Assembly (NCBI RefSeq): GCF_900110555.1 | Contig: NZ_FOEE01000005.1 | Location: 62,001 to 126,000 of the forward strand | DNA from: Trujillonella endophytica | GTDB taxonomy: Bacteria > Actinomycetota > Actinomycetes > Mycobacteriales > Geodermatophilaceae | Direction: 5' to 3' | DNA length: 64,000 nt | Shown: piece after piece, positions 48,024 through 57,256 of the stretch | Numbering within the stretch: position 1 is the stretch's first letter | Layout: each line of letters starts with the position of its first letter | Program-made: the position numbers and the translations under genes | Notes under the pieces: generated by a model | What the model saw: the letters and a program-made list of their open reading frames with translations, nothing else | Told to the model about the DNA's origin: nothing | Databases searched by the model: none

Positions 48024-48938
48024 CTAGGCCGACCGATCGGCCCGGGCGGCCGGCGGGACGGCGGTGCCGAGCGGGAGGACGGCGACCGGGCAGGCCGCGC
48101 GGTGCAGGACGGCGGACGTGACCGACCGGAGGTGCCCCCCGCGGTCGTGCCGGTGCCCCACGACGAGCAGCTCGGCGGTGAGCCCGGCGGCGATCAGCGT
48201 CCCGGCGGCCCCGCCCCGGCGGACCACCCGGTGCACCTGCGCCGGGAGCGGACCGGCGCGGTCGACGACGTCGGCCAGCAGCGCCTCCTCCCGGTGCTGG
48301 GCGGTGACCTCGTCGACCAGGGGCTCCAGGCCCAGGTGCAGCAGCCCGGGCGCCGTGTGCCGCCAGGTGTGCACCGCGACCACCGCGCTGCCGCGGTCGG
48401 CCGCCGCCCGCAGCGCGAACGCGAGCAGCGCGTCGTCGCCGTCGTCCCCGGCGAGGCCCACCACCACACCGGAGGGCTCGGGAACGGTCGTGGTGAGGCG
48501 CAGCGGCACGACGAGCAGCGGGCAGAGCGCATGGCGGGCCAGCGCCCCGGCCGTCGAGCCGAGCAGGACGTCGCCCAGGCCACCGGTGGACGTCGTGCCG
48601 ACGCAGACGAGGCCGGCGTCGGCGCTCTCGGCGACGAGGACCTCAGGAGCGGGGCCGTCCACGAGAGCGGAGGTCACCGGCACACCGGGGGAGCTCCGCG
48701 CGATCTCGGTCTCCAGGCCGTCGATCACCAGCTCGGCGGCGACCCGGAGCACCGCCCGCCCGTCCAGCCCCTCGGGCGCGGGGAGGTCGTCGCCCGCGGC
48801 GAAGGGCAGGGCCATGACCAGCCGCAGCGGCGCCCGGCGGAGCGTCGCCTCGCGCGCGGCCACCCGGACGGCCCCGGAGGCCGAGCGCGAGCCGTCGACG
48901 CCCACGACCACCGGCCGGTGGTCGGCGGCGCCGGTCAC
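48024..48938 (-). CDS. Tandem universal stress protein (UspA x2)
   Basis: 304 aa; GTG 48938 overlaps the DUF1918 stop (GTGA). Two Usp domains: the first with VVVGVDGSRSASGAV and GTTSTGGLGDVLLGSTAGAL, the second with VVVGLAGDDGDDALLAFAL and VVGHRHDRGGHLRSVTSAVL. The G-x2-G-x9-G-(S/T) ATP loop is complete in the first domain and altered in the second. Tandem UspA proteins of this size are typical of the mycobacterial dormancy regulon. ATP binding and the exact role are inferred. Confidence 0.92.
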   Translation of the reverse strand: MTGAADHRPVVVGVDGSRSASGAVRVAAREATLRRAPLRLVMALPFAAGDDLPAPEGLDGRAVLRVAAELVIDGLETEIARSSPGVPVTSALVDGPAPEVLVAESADAGLVCVGTTSTGGLGDVLLGSTAGALARHALCPLLVVPLRLTTTVPEPSGVVVGLAGDDGDDALLAFALRAAADRGSAVVAVHTWRHTAPGLLHLGLEPLVDEVTAQHREEALLADVVDRAGPLPAQVHRVVRRGGAAGTLIAAGLTAELLVVGHRHDRGGHLRSVTSAVLHRAACPVAVLPLGTAVPPAARADRSA

Positions 48939-49162
48939 CGCGTCCGCGTCCGTGCCCGCGACCCGGCGCCGTGGGGTGGGTGGGGGACGACGGTCGTGTC
49001 GGCTCCCGGGAAGACGAGGCTGGTCCGCTCGTCGTCGGTCCACCGCACCTCGTACGGCGGGCTGCCGTCGGCGTGCGGCACGCCGACGATGAGGCCCTCG
49101 CGCACCGGCGCATCCAGCGTGCGCCCGTGGACGACGAGCCAATGGCCGACCTGTGCCTGCAC
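48935..49162 (-). CDS. DUF1918 small protein
   Basis: 75 aa from GTG 49162, with GAGGAGG upstream; the frame upstream of it belongs to no gene. The sequence AQVGHWLVVHGRTLDAPVRE and GSPPYEVRWTDDERTSLVFP matches DUF1918, a small SH3-like beta protein common in actinobacteria. The stop overlaps the Usp start by four bases, so the two are coupled. Function is unknown. Confidence 0.85.
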   Translation of the reverse strand: MQAQVGHWLVVHGRTLDAPVREGLIVGVPHADGSPPYEVRWTDDERTSLVFPGADTTVVPHPPHGAGSRARTRTR

Positions 49163-49275
49163 GGCCGCCTCCTCGGATGGGGGTACGGGGCCCTCCGGGT
49201 CGCCCGGGCAGCCCTGCTGCTCGGCCCACCGGCGGGCCGGGGCACCACCGTGCGCCCCGGGCGGGGAGGAACCGC

Positions 49276-49291
49276 AGTGCCCTTGGTCTCC
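49276..49291. promoter_or_regulatory. DosR-box-like site upstream of DUF1918-Usp
   Basis: On the minus strand GGAGACCAAGGGCACT shares outer halves GRGACC and GGCACT with the site at 52440 but has a different centre. It lies 113 bases before the DUF1918 start. A weak match. Confidence 0.3.
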
Positions 49292-49308
49292 GCTCGCCGG
49301 GGCGTCGG

Positions 49309-50658
49309 TCACGATCCGGCCCGGCGGCGCGGCCGAACCGGAGGCGGCGCCTCCGGCACCCCCGCCTGCGCGCCGGCGGCGGAGAACTCGGCGGCCAGCG
49401 CGGCCACCAGCGCGTCGGCGTCGGGCACGACGGCCCGGTCGGTGCCGAAGCCGATGGTGACCTGGCCCGCGTAGCTGAAGACGGTGACGGTGAGGGCCTG
49501 GCGCATGCTGGTCGGCGCCCAGCCGACGACGCCGGCCACGGGGACCCCGGCCAGCGCCATCGGGGCACGCGGACCGGGGACGTTGGTCAGCACGCCGACG
49601 GCCTTCGCGCCGAAGAACCGGTTGACCGCCGTCCCGACGGGGGTGGGGCTCAGGGCGACGGCCCGACTTAGCGCGGAGGTCAGCTCCGGTTCCCAGGAGT
49701 CGCGGATGCGCGCGACGGCGCGGTGCACGGCCCGCAACCGGGCGGGGAAGGGCATGCGGCCGTGGGGGAGGGGGACGAGCACGAGCGCGAAGTGGTTGCC
49801 CAGGTCCCGCGGCGGGGTCGCGCCTGGGGGCTCCCGGTTCACCGGCACCATCCAGGCGACCCGGTCGTCGTCGGGCGGGAGGGGACCGCCCGGGAGCTGC
49901 TCGAGGTAGCGGGCCAGCGCCCCGCAGACCAGGGCGGTGCACACGTCGTTGACCGTCGCCCCGGTGCCGCCGGCCAGGGCCTTCACCGCGGTGAGCGGAA
50001 GCGGTTCGCTCCACGCCGCGCCCTTGGCCGCGCCCGGACGGCCCTCGAGCGCCGTCCGGGGATTGGTCCACAGCCCGACCGTCAGCGCGCCGACCGCCGT
50101 GTTCAGCACCGCGGTCCCCGGCCGGGCGGCCCGTCCGGTGAGCGGGGTCCCCGGTCGCCCGACGTGCGCGGCCAGGTCCGGCGGGTGGGCGTCCACCGGG
50201 TCCAGCAGGCCCAGCAGGGCCTGGGTCGAGCGGATCCCGTCGGCGATGGAGTGGTGGAAGCGCACGACCACGGCGCTGCCGCCCTGGTAGCCCTGCAGCA
50301 GGTGGATCCGCCACATCGGGTGCGCCCGGTCAAGGAGGGTGCCGCGCTGCTCGCCGACGAACCGCTGCACGGCCGCCCGGCTGCCACCCCCCGGCGCGGG
50401 GGAGACGACGACGTGCCGGTCGAGGTCGAAGTCCGCGTCGTCGACCCAGGCGGCCCAGCGCAGCGGCCCGTCGTGCACGACCGGCCGCTGCCGCAGCACC
50501 GGGTGCCGGTCGAGCAGCCGCCCGCGGACCAGGGCCCGGAGGCGGCCGGGGTCGACCTCCCCGTGCGTCCACAGCAGCGAGGTGACGGCCATCGGGTTCT
50601 CGGGTCGATCGAGGGTCAGCCAGAAGGAGTCCTCGACCGCCATGCGCCGGCGGGTCAC
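49309..50658 (-). CDS. WS/DGAT-family O-acyltransferase
   Basis: 449 aa. GTG 50658 overlaps the upstream WS/DGAT stop; ATG 50643 is an alternative. The catalytic motif is HHSIADG, with all residues present. ATVNDVCTALVCGAL and VLTNVPGP are the other conserved blocks. This family makes wax esters and triacylglycerol; in Mycobacterium tuberculosis, Tgs1 is in the DosR regulon. It forms an overlapping pair with the next gene. Confidence 0.9.
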   Translation of the reverse strand: MTRRRMAVEDSFWLTLDRPENPMAVTSLLWTHGEVDPGRLRALVRGRLLDRHPVLRQRPVVHDGPLRWAAWVDDADFDLDRHVVVSPAPGGGSRAAVQRFVGEQRGTLLDRAHPMWRIHLLQGYQGGSAVVVRFHHSIADGIRSTQALLGLLDPVDAHPPDLAAHVGRPGTPLTGRAARPGTAVLNTAVGALTVGLWTNPRTALEGRPGAAKGAAWSEPLPLTAVKALAGGTGATVNDVCTALVCGALARYLEQLPGGPLPPDDDRVAWMVPVNREPPGATPPRDLGNHFALVLVPLPHGRMPFPARLRAVHRAVARIRDSWEPELTSALSRAVALSPTPVGTAVNRFFGAKAVGVLTNVPGPRAPMALAGVPVAGVVGWAPTSMRQALTVTVFSYAGQVTIGFGTDRAVVPDADALVAALAAEFSAAGAQAGVPEAPPPVRPRRRAGS

Positions 50659-52067
50659 GGGGCACCCGGCACGTCGGGGCTCCCGGCGGCCGCCAGCGCG
50701 ACCAGCTCGGCCAGGCCCACCTCGATGCCCCGTGCCAGCCGGTCGACGTCGGAGGCGGTGTCGGCGTCGCCGGTCAGCCCGAGGGCCAGCTGCCCGGCGT
50801 AGGTGAACACGGCGACCCCCACGCGCAGCCGGGAGGCGATCGGGACGTAGGGGAGGATCTCGACGCAGCGCCGGCCCAGCGCGTACAGCGGCTCGGCCGG
50901 CCCGCGGACGTCGGTGGTGACCGTGGTGATGGTGCGCTGCGGCAGGTGCCAGACCAGGCGCAGGCCCGGCGCGAGCACGGGAAAGGGCTCGAGCCCGGCC
51001 AGCCGCACCAGCACGGCGCCGGCCTCGGCCTCGTGCTCGGCCTTCAGCTCCCGGAACAGCTCGCGGACGGCGGCCAGGCGGGCCCCGGGGTCGGCCACGT
51101 CCACCGGCAGGTCGGCGAGCATGCAGGAGACCCGGTTGTCGCGGATGGCCGCCTCCCCGGGGGCGCGCACGTCGACCGGGACCAGGGAGCGGATGCGGTG
51201 CCGGGTGGGCCGCTCGCCCCGGTCCAGCAGCAGGCTCCGGAGGCCGGCGGTGACGGCCGCCATGACGACGTCGTTGAAGGTTCCGCCGAGCCGGTGGCGG
51301 ACCGCGGAGACGTCGGCCACCGTGCCCCTGGCGACGGCGAAGCGGCGTTCCGCGGACAGGGGGCCGGTCAGGGAGGAGGCACCGGTCGGCCGCAGCGCCG
51401 TCGCCAGGCCGGCCGCGCCGCGGGCGGTGGCCGCGGCGGCCCGGGCCAGCGAGGCGGGGTGGCGGACCGCGCCGGCGACGGCCCGCACCTGCACGGCCGG
51501 CAGGAGGGCCAGGTCGCGGGCGGCCAGGAGGGCGAGGCCGGCCGCCGACGGCTCGGGTTCCGGGCGCCAGCCGTCGGGCACCCCCGGCCCGGGCTCCGGC
51601 GTCGGATCGAACACCACCCGGTACAGGTCGGTGCCCGAGACCCCGTCGACCATGCAGTGGTGGACCTTGGAGACCAGGGCCCACCGGTCCCCGGCCAGGC
51701 CGTCGACCAGCCAGTACTCCCACAGCGGCCGGCTCCGGTCCAGGCGGGTGGACATGATCGCGCCCATCAGCCCGGTCAGCTCCCGGTCCCCGCCCGGCGC
51801 GGGCAGCGTGGCGGTGCGCAGGTGGTCGTCGAGCGCGAAGTCCCGCGCGTCGGTCCACACCGGCGGACCGAGGTCCAGCGGCACCTGCCGGGCCCGCTGG
51901 CGGTACCGCGGGATCAGGGGCAGCCGGCCGGCGAGGGCGGCGCGGACGTCGTCCCGGGCCGGCGGCGGGCCCTCGAAGACCGCGATCGAGCCGATGGCGA
52001 GCGACGCCCCGGGCTGGGCGTCCTCCAGCTGGAGGAACGCGGCGTCCAGCGGGCTCATGCGGTCCAC
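50655..52067 (-). CDS. WS/DGAT-family O-acyltransferase
   Basis: 470 aa from GTG 52067 (ATG 52058 possible). The N-terminus MDRMSPLDAAFLQLED is classic for the family. The catalytic HHCMVDG motif is intact, and FNDVVMAAVTAGLR and TDVRGPAEPLYALG follow. It is the more canonical of the two neighbouring acyltransferases. It follows the DUF1876 gene by ten bases, so 52359-48024 may be one transcript: DUF1876, two WS/DGATs, DUF1918 and Usp. Confidence 0.93.
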   Translation of the reverse strand: MDRMSPLDAAFLQLEDAQPGASLAIGSIAVFEGPPPARDDVRAALAGRLPLIPRYRQRARQVPLDLGPPVWTDARDFALDDHLRTATLPAPGGDRELTGLMGAIMSTRLDRSRPLWEYWLVDGLAGDRWALVSKVHHCMVDGVSGTDLYRVVFDPTPEPGPGVPDGWRPEPEPSAAGLALLAARDLALLPAVQVRAVAGAVRHPASLARAAAATARGAAGLATALRPTGASSLTGPLSAERRFAVARGTVADVSAVRHRLGGTFNDVVMAAVTAGLRSLLLDRGERPTRHRIRSLVPVDVRAPGEAAIRDNRVSCMLADLPVDVADPGARLAAVRELFRELKAEHEAEAGAVLVRLAGLEPFPVLAPGLRLVWHLPQRTITTVTTDVRGPAEPLYALGRRCVEILPYVPIASRLRVGVAVFTYAGQLALGLTGDADTASDVDRLARGIEVGLAELVALAAAGSPDVPGAP

Positions 52068-52077
52068 GGCCGGCCGC

Positions 52078-52359
52078 TCAGAGCACGAGGTGCGCGGGCT
52101 CGCCGGTGTTCCGCTCGACGTCGGAGGTCGCGACCCCGAGCAGGCGGTTGCCGAGGTCGCGCAGGGCCCGCGCGACCGCGATCTCGTCGCCGATCTCCGG
52201 GACGTCGCGGTCGGCGGGGTCCAGCCGGGCCAGGCCGATCCCGGCGAGCCAGTTCCCGCCCCGGCCCTGGAGGCGGGCCACCGCCCGCGTGCGCCCGTCG
52301 TGCTCGTCGACCTCGACGGAGACGGTCCAGGTGGCCCGGACGTCCGTGGCGGTGCTCAT
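52078..52359 (-). CDS. DUF1876 (dsRBD-like) small protein
   Basis: 93 aa from ATG 52359 with GAGGAGG upstream. The pattern [20 protein letters not shown] then [20 protein letters not shown] and [12 protein letters not shown] is DUF1876. Mycobacterial Rv1738, a DosR-regulon protein with similarity to ribosome-hibernation factors, is in this family. It likely acts in the cytoplasm during dormancy; the exact role is inference from that homology. Confidence 0.88.
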   Translation of the reverse strand: MSTATDVRATWTVSVEVDEHDGRTRAVARLQGRGGNWLAGIGLARLDPADRDVPEIGDEIAVARALRDLGNRLLGVATSDVERNTGEPAHLVL

Positions 52360-52439
52360 GGCGACCTCCTCGCGTGGGTGGCGTTCCACGGTGACCGCGC
52401 CGTGCCCGCCGGCGCCGCGGCCGGAGGGACCCTCCGCCG

Positions 52440-52454
52440 GGGACCTTCGGCACT
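52440..52454. promoter_or_regulatory. DosR-box-like site between DUF1876 and aldolase
   Basis: GGGACCTTCGGCACT in the divergent region, 80 bases from the DUF1876 start and 113 from the aldolase start. It shares GGGACCTTCGGC with 13884. A related GGACCCTTCCGC lies nearer the aldolase. Confidence 0.5.
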
Positions 52455-52567
52455 GACCCGGGCGTGGGGACGATGGCCTCCCCCGGCCGGGGTCGAAGGC
52501 CCGTCGACGTCGCCCGGGCGCCGCCGGACCCTTCCGCCGAGGGGACCGACCGGGGAGGAGCGCCACC

Positions 52568-53593
52568 ATGGACGCGGCAGCGATGGCATGGACGGCGGAG
52601 GTGCTGGCCGGGCCCGGCAGGGGGGTGCTCGCCGCCGACGAGAGCACGCCGACGATGGGGCGTCGGCTGGCGGCGGTCGGCGTCGAGAACACCGAGGAGC
52701 GCCGGCGCGGCTACCGGCAGCTGCTGTTCACGACCGAGGGGCTCGCGGCCACCATCAGCGGGGTGATCCTGGCCGACGAGACGATCCGGCAGCGGACCGA
52801 CGACGGCACGCCGTTCCCCGAGGTGCTCCACGCGGCCGGCATCGTGCCCGGCATCAAGGTCGACCGCGGGACGACGCCGCTGGCCGGCTTCGCCGACGAG
52901 GTCGTGACCGAGGGCCTCGACGGGCTCCGCGTGCGGCTGGAGGAGTACGCGTTCCTCGGCGCGCGCTTCGCGAAGTGGCGGGCGGTCGTCCGGATCGGGG
53001 CGGAACGGCCGACGACGACGTGCCTGGAGACCAACGCCCACGCGCTGGCCCGGTACGCGGCCCTGGCCCAGGAGGCCGGCCTCGTGCCGGTGGTGGAGCC
53101 CGAGGTGCTGATGGACGGCCCGCACGACATCCGGCGGTGCGCCGAGGTGAGCCTGGCGACCCTGCGGGCGGTGTACGACCAGCTGGCGCGGCACCGGGTG
53201 GTCCCGGAGGCGACCCTGCTCAAGACGAACATGGTGCTGCCGGGCTCGGAGTCCGGCGCTCCCGAGGACCCGGAGGAGGTGGCGGACGCGACGATCGACG
53301 TCCTGCGCGAGGCGGTGCCGGCGGCGGTGCCCGGGGTCCTGTTCCTCTCCGGCGGGCAGAGCGACCTGCGGGCGACCCGGAACCTGGATGCCGTCAACCG
53401 CCGCGGCCCGCAGCCGTGGGAGCTGAGCTTCTCCTTCGGGCGTGCCCTGCAGGCACCGGTCCTGCGCCGCTGGGCCGCCGGTGACGAGGCGGGCGCGCGG
53501 GCCGCCCTGCTGCACCGCGCGGCCATGAACGGCGCGGCGCGGCGCGGCGTCCACCGGCCCGAGGACGAGCTGCTGCGCGAGCCGACCGCCTGA
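52568..53593 (+). CDS. Class I fructose-bisphosphate aldolase
   Basis: 341 aa from ATG 52568 with GGGGAGG upstream. Class I motifs: [45 protein letters not shown], and [11 protein letters not shown] with the Schiff-base Lys; [20 protein letters not shown] closes the barrel. It cleaves or makes fructose 1,6-bisphosphate without a metal. Actinobacteria usually use class II aldolase for central glycolysis, so a class I enzyme inside a dormancy cluster suggests use under special conditions. Confidence 0.93.
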   Translation: MDAAAMAWTAEVLAGPGRGVLAADESTPTMGRRLAAVGVENTEERRRGYRQLLFTTEGLAATISGVILADETIRQRTDDGTPFPEVLHAAGIVPGIKVDRGTTPLAGFADEVVTEGLDGLRVRLEEYAFLGARFAKWRAVVRIGAERPTTTCLETNAHALARYAALAQEAGLVPVVEPEVLMDGPHDIRRCAEVSLATLRAVYDQLARHRVVPEATLLKTNMVLPGSESGAPEDPEEVADATIDVLREAVPAAVPGVLFLSGGQSDLRATRNLDAVNRRGPQPWELSFSFGRALQAPVLRRWAAGDEAGARAALLHRAAMNGAARRGVHRPEDELLREPTA

Positions 53594-53599
53594 CCTCGG

Positions 53600-53617
53600 C
53601 CGGCGCCCCGGCGCCGG
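53600..53617. terminator. Hairpin between convergent genes
   Basis: CCGGCGCC and GGCGCCGG are perfect complements around CC, between the aldolase stop and the convergent GH65 stop. Probably a bidirectional terminator without U-tract. Confidence 0.5.
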
Positions 53618-56050
53618 TCAGCCCCGACGGCGCTGGAGGGGCACCTGCAGCGTGCCGCGCGGATCGAGCCGGAAGTCGGCGTCCCGGACCCGGACCGGCA
53701 GCTCCGGCACCACCTGGGCGGAGTCGCCCACGGTCAGCGTGCGATGGGTGATCGCCACGTCGAGCTCCGGGTGCTGCCGGTAGTGCAGGCGGAACCGCAT
53801 GCCGGTCAGCCGCTCGGGCAGGTAGGGGTCGAAGCCCAGCGCCCCGCCGTGGGTCTGCAGCCCGGTGAAGCCGCGCTGCAACAGGTCCACCGTCCCCGCC
53901 ATCGCGCCCAGGTGGATCCCCTCGCCGGTCGTGCCGCCCTGCAGGTCGGCGATGTCGCTCTCCAGCGCCTGCTGGAAGTACGCCCAGGCGCGGGCCCGGT
54001 CGCTGCGGGCCAGGACCCAGGCCTGCACGACGCGCGACAGCGTCGAGCCGTGGCAGGTGCGGGCGGTGTAGTAGGCGACGGTCGTCGGGATGGTGCGCCG
54101 GTCGTGCGCGTAGCCGAGCCGGTCGAGCACCGCGTAGAACTCGTCCGCGGTCAGCAGGTGGAACAGCATGAGCACGTCCGCCTGCTTGGACACCCGGTAC
54201 CGGTTGGGCGTGTCGCCCTCGGCCTCGAGGATGCGGTCCAGCCGGCTGATGTCGCCGTAGCGCGCGCGGTAGCCGGCCCAGTCGAACTCGGCCAGGTCGG
54301 CGTAGCCGCGGAACTGGCTGAGCACGCCGTCGGGGTGCCAGCACAGCCGCAGCCGGCGGCTCACGTGCTCCCAGCGCAGCAGGTCCCGCTCGCCGATGCC
54401 GAGCCGGTCCAGGAGGTGCTCGCGCCGGCGGGCGGGGAGCTCGGCCACGCACTCCAGCGCCCGCGTGAGGGTCCAGGCCGCCATGACGTTGGTGTAGGCG
54501 TTGTCGTCCAGCCCGGGCCCGTCGCGGCCGGGGAGGGCGTCGTGGTACTCGTCGGGCCCCATGACGCCGCACAGGTCGTACCGGTCGTCGGTCCGGTCGT
54601 AGGTCGCCAGATCGGCCCAGAACGAGGCGACGTCGAGGAGCAGTTCGGCGCCGTGCTCGACGAGGAACTCCGTGTCGCCGGTGGCCTCGTGGTAGCGCCA
54701 GGTGTTGTAGGCGACGGCGAGACCGATGTGCCGCTGGAGGGCCGAGTTGTCCGGTACCCAGCGCCCGGATCGGGGGTTGAGGTGGACGGTGGGGGACTCC
54801 TCCCGCCCCGTGGCCCCGCTCTGCCACGGGAAGAGCGCCCCCCGGTGGCCGGCGGCGCGCGCCGCGGCCCGCGCCTGGGGCAGCCGCCGCCACCGGTACA
54901 TCAGCATGGCTCGGGCGACCGACGGCAGGCGCAGCACGAGGAAGGGGAGGACGAAGACCTCGTCCCAGAAGACGTGGCCGCGGTAGGCCTCGCCGTGCAG
55001 GCCGCGGGCGGGGATGCCGGCGTCGAGGTCGACCGAGTGCGGGGAGACCGTCTGCAGGATGTGGAAGACGTGCAGCCGCAGCACGAGCGAGGTCCGGGAC
55101 GGGCCCTCGATCCGGACGTCGCAGCGCTCCCACAGGTGGGCCCAGGCCTGCACGTGCCGCTCGAGCAGGCGGTCGAACGACGGCGCCCGGCGGGCCTCGT
55201 CGAGGGCGGCGGCGCCCGGTTCGCCGATCGCGCGGTCCCGGGAGGTGCACAGCGCGACGACCTTCTCCACGGTCACCGCCCGGCCCGGCCGCACGTCGAC
55301 GTCGAACTCCACGGCGGTCAGTCCGTCGCCGGCGGTCGCCCGGTGTCCCGGCTCGTGCTCCACCCCGTCCACCAGGAGGCGGTGGCGGGCGGCGAGGCCG
55401 ACCCGGATGCGCGACTGCACCGTCTCCACCACCAGGGTGAGCAGCCCGGCGCAGTGGCCGCCCGTGACGAAGGCCAGGTGACGGCCGTCCAGGCCCCGGT
55501 ACCGCGCCACCCCGGCGTTCTCGACGCGGCCGTCGAGGGCCGAGCGGACGGTCAACCGCCCCGACCAGTTCTCCGGGACCACCGAGCAGTCGAGGGCGGC
55601 GAGCATCGGGTCGGCCATGGACACCAGGCGTCGCTGCGCCACCCGGCTCCGCCGGCCCGCGCCGTCGGTCACCACGAACCGGCGGGTGAGCACGCCCCGC
55701 CGCAGGTCGAGCTCCTGGACCTGGTCGCCGGCGGTGAGCGCGGCGTCCCCCAGCCAGTCGCCGTCGTCGATCCGGAACGTCAGGGGCTGCCAGTCGGGGA
55801 GGTTGACGATGCTCTCGTTCTCCACCGCCCGGCCGTCCACCCGGTCGGCACACCGGTCGACCACCCCCGCGGCGTACGTGCCCGGGTAGTGCACGCCGTC
55901 CGCACGGGACTCCGGCGCCGCCCCCCGGGTGACGAACCGGCCGTTCCCCACGGCACACAGCACCTCGCGCACCGCCTCGCGGCCCGGATCGGCGCCCTCG
56001 TAGCGCAGCACCCAGTCGCTGTCGGCCGACTCCGCGGGCGAGGAGGTCAT
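53618..56050 (-). CDS. GH65-family glycoside phosphorylase/hydrolase
   Basis: 810 aa from ATG 56050. GH65 blocks: the beta-sandwich N-terminus to about residue 270, then the (alpha/alpha)6 barrel with ARGLHGEAYRGHVFWDEVFV, VMGPDEYHD (general acid Glu), KQADVLMLFHLL, and TCHGSTLSRVVQAWV, where the HGSTLS segment belongs to the phosphate-binding region of phosphorylases. That points to trehalose, kojibiose or maltose phosphorylase activity over hydrolysis. In Mycobacterium tuberculosis the DosR-regulon protein Rv2006 contains a GH65 part. It would mobilise disaccharides, e.g. trehalose, in dormancy. Confidence 0.9.
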   Translation of the reverse strand: MTSSPAESADSDWVLRYEGADPGREAVREVLCAVGNGRFVTRGAAPESRADGVHYPGTYAAGVVDRCADRVDGRAVENESIVNLPDWQPLTFRIDDGDWLGDAALTAGDQVQELDLRRGVLTRRFVVTDGAGRRSRVAQRRLVSMADPMLAALDCSVVPENWSGRLTVRSALDGRVENAGVARYRGLDGRHLAFVTGGHCAGLLTLVVETVQSRIRVGLAARHRLLVDGVEHEPGHRATAGDGLTAVEFDVDVRPGRAVTVEKVVALCTSRDRAIGEPGAAALDEARRAPSFDRLLERHVQAWAHLWERCDVRIEGPSRTSLVLRLHVFHILQTVSPHSVDLDAGIPARGLHGEAYRGHVFWDEVFVLPFLVLRLPSVARAMLMYRWRRLPQARAAARAAGHRGALFPWQSGATGREESPTVHLNPRSGRWVPDNSALQRHIGLAVAYNTWRYHEATGDTEFLVEHGAELLLDVASFWADLATYDRTDDRYDLCGVMGPDEYHDALPGRDGPGLDDNAYTNVMAAWTLTRALECVAELPARRREHLLDRLGIGERDLLRWEHVSRRLRLCWHPDGVLSQFRGYADLAEFDWAGYRARYGDISRLDRILEAEGDTPNRYRVSKQADVLMLFHLLTADEFYAVLDRLGYAHDRRTIPTTVAYYTARTCHGSTLSRVVQAWVLARSDRARAWAYFQQALESDIADLQGGTTGEGIHLGAMAGTVDLLQRGFTGLQTHGGALGFDPYLPERLTGMRFRLHYRQHPELDVAITHRTLTVGDSAQVVPELPVRVRDADFRLDPRGTLQVPLQRRRG

Positions 56051-56123
56051 GCCGGCGGCACGGACCCTCGGCCCGGCGCCGGCACGGGGGAGCGCGCCCG
56101 ACCCGGGGCGGAACGGCGGCCGG

Positions 56124-57020
56124 TCACGGGTGGGCGCCCACCGGGACCACGGCGACCGGGCACCCGGCCCGGTGGAGCACCGAGTGCGTCGTCGACCCGA
56201 GGCGCGCCAGGCCGCGCCGGTGGCGGTGGCCGAGGACGAGGAGCTGGGCGGTCATGCTCGCGGCCAGCAGCGCCGAGGCGGCGCGGTCGCGGACGACGAC
56301 CTCGCGGACGACCAGGTCGGGGTCCTTCTCCACCCAGCCGGCGAGCGTCTCCGACAGCAGCCGCTGCTCGTCGGCGAGCACGCCCGCCCAGTCCACGAGC
56401 GGGCCCATCGACCGGAACGCCGTCTCCAGCACGGCGTCCTGCCACGCGTGGACCGCGACCAGGTCGGTTCCCCGGGCGAGGGCCTCGGCGACGGCGAACG
56501 CGAGCACCTCCTCGTCCTCGCGCCGTCCCTCGATGCCCACCACGACCGCGGTCCGGCCGCGGACCACGACCGCCGTCTCGTCGGGCAGCACGAGCAGGGG
56601 ACACGGCGCGGCGGTGACCAGGCCCGCGGCGGTCGAGCCGAGCACCAGGCCGGCGACGCCACCCACGCCCCGGGCACCGACGACCAGCAGCTGGGCTCCG
56701 GTGGCGGCGGTGGACAGCGCTCGCACGGCATCGCCGTCCTCCACCGACCAGGACACCCGCTCGGACCCGAGGACGTCGGCGGCCTCGCCGGCCAGGTCGC
56801 GCAGCAGGACCTCGGCCCCGCCGCGGACGACGGCTCCGAACTCGGCGGACTCGCCCGAGGACAGGGCGAGATCGCGGATCGGCCAGGTCGTGACCGTCAG
56901 CAGCCGCAGCGGTGCCTGCCGCAGGCGCGCCTCGTCGGTGGCGGCCGCCGCCACGGCCCGGGAGGACTCTGAGCCGTCGATGCCCACGACGACCGGGGCG
57001 GGGGTGGTCGCTGAGCTCAT
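56124..57020 (-). CDS. Tandem universal stress protein
   Basis: 298 aa from ATG 57020. Two Usp domains, the first with VVVGIDGSESSRAVAAAA and VGARGVGGVAGLVLGSTAAGL (ATP loop), the second with VVVGIEGRREDEEVLAFAVA and LGHRHRRGLARLGSTTHSVL. Similar in length and layout to the protein at 48024-48938, but they are clearly different sequences. Divergent from the third Usp gene. Confidence 0.93.
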   Translation of the reverse strand: MSSATTPAPVVVGIDGSESSRAVAAAATDEARLRQAPLRLLTVTTWPIRDLALSSGESAEFGAVVRGGAEVLLRDLAGEAADVLGSERVSWSVEDGDAVRALSTAATGAQLLVVGARGVGGVAGLVLGSTAAGLVTAAPCPLLVLPDETAVVVRGRTAVVVGIEGRREDEEVLAFAVAEALARGTDLVAVHAWQDAVLETAFRSMGPLVDWAGVLADEQRLLSETLAGWVEKDPDLVVREVVVRDRAASALLAASMTAQLLVLGHRHRRGLARLGSTTHSVLHRAGCPVAVVPVGAHP

Positions 57021-57256
57021 CGGTGCTCCTCGGCCGGGCGCGGGCACGGGTTTCCGTGGTGCTCGCACCGGAGGCAGGGAGCACACGTCGACGCTAGGCA
57101 GGGGCGGAGGCCGGGTCCCAGGGTCGACCGACCGGGCGTCGCATGACCCAGGACCCCCCGGGGCGGGACGTCCGGCCCGCGTCCGCGCCGCGCCCGGGGC
57201 CGCAGAGTGGGGCGCGGAGGCCCGGCGCTCGCCCGGGCGGGAAGCCGAGGACGACG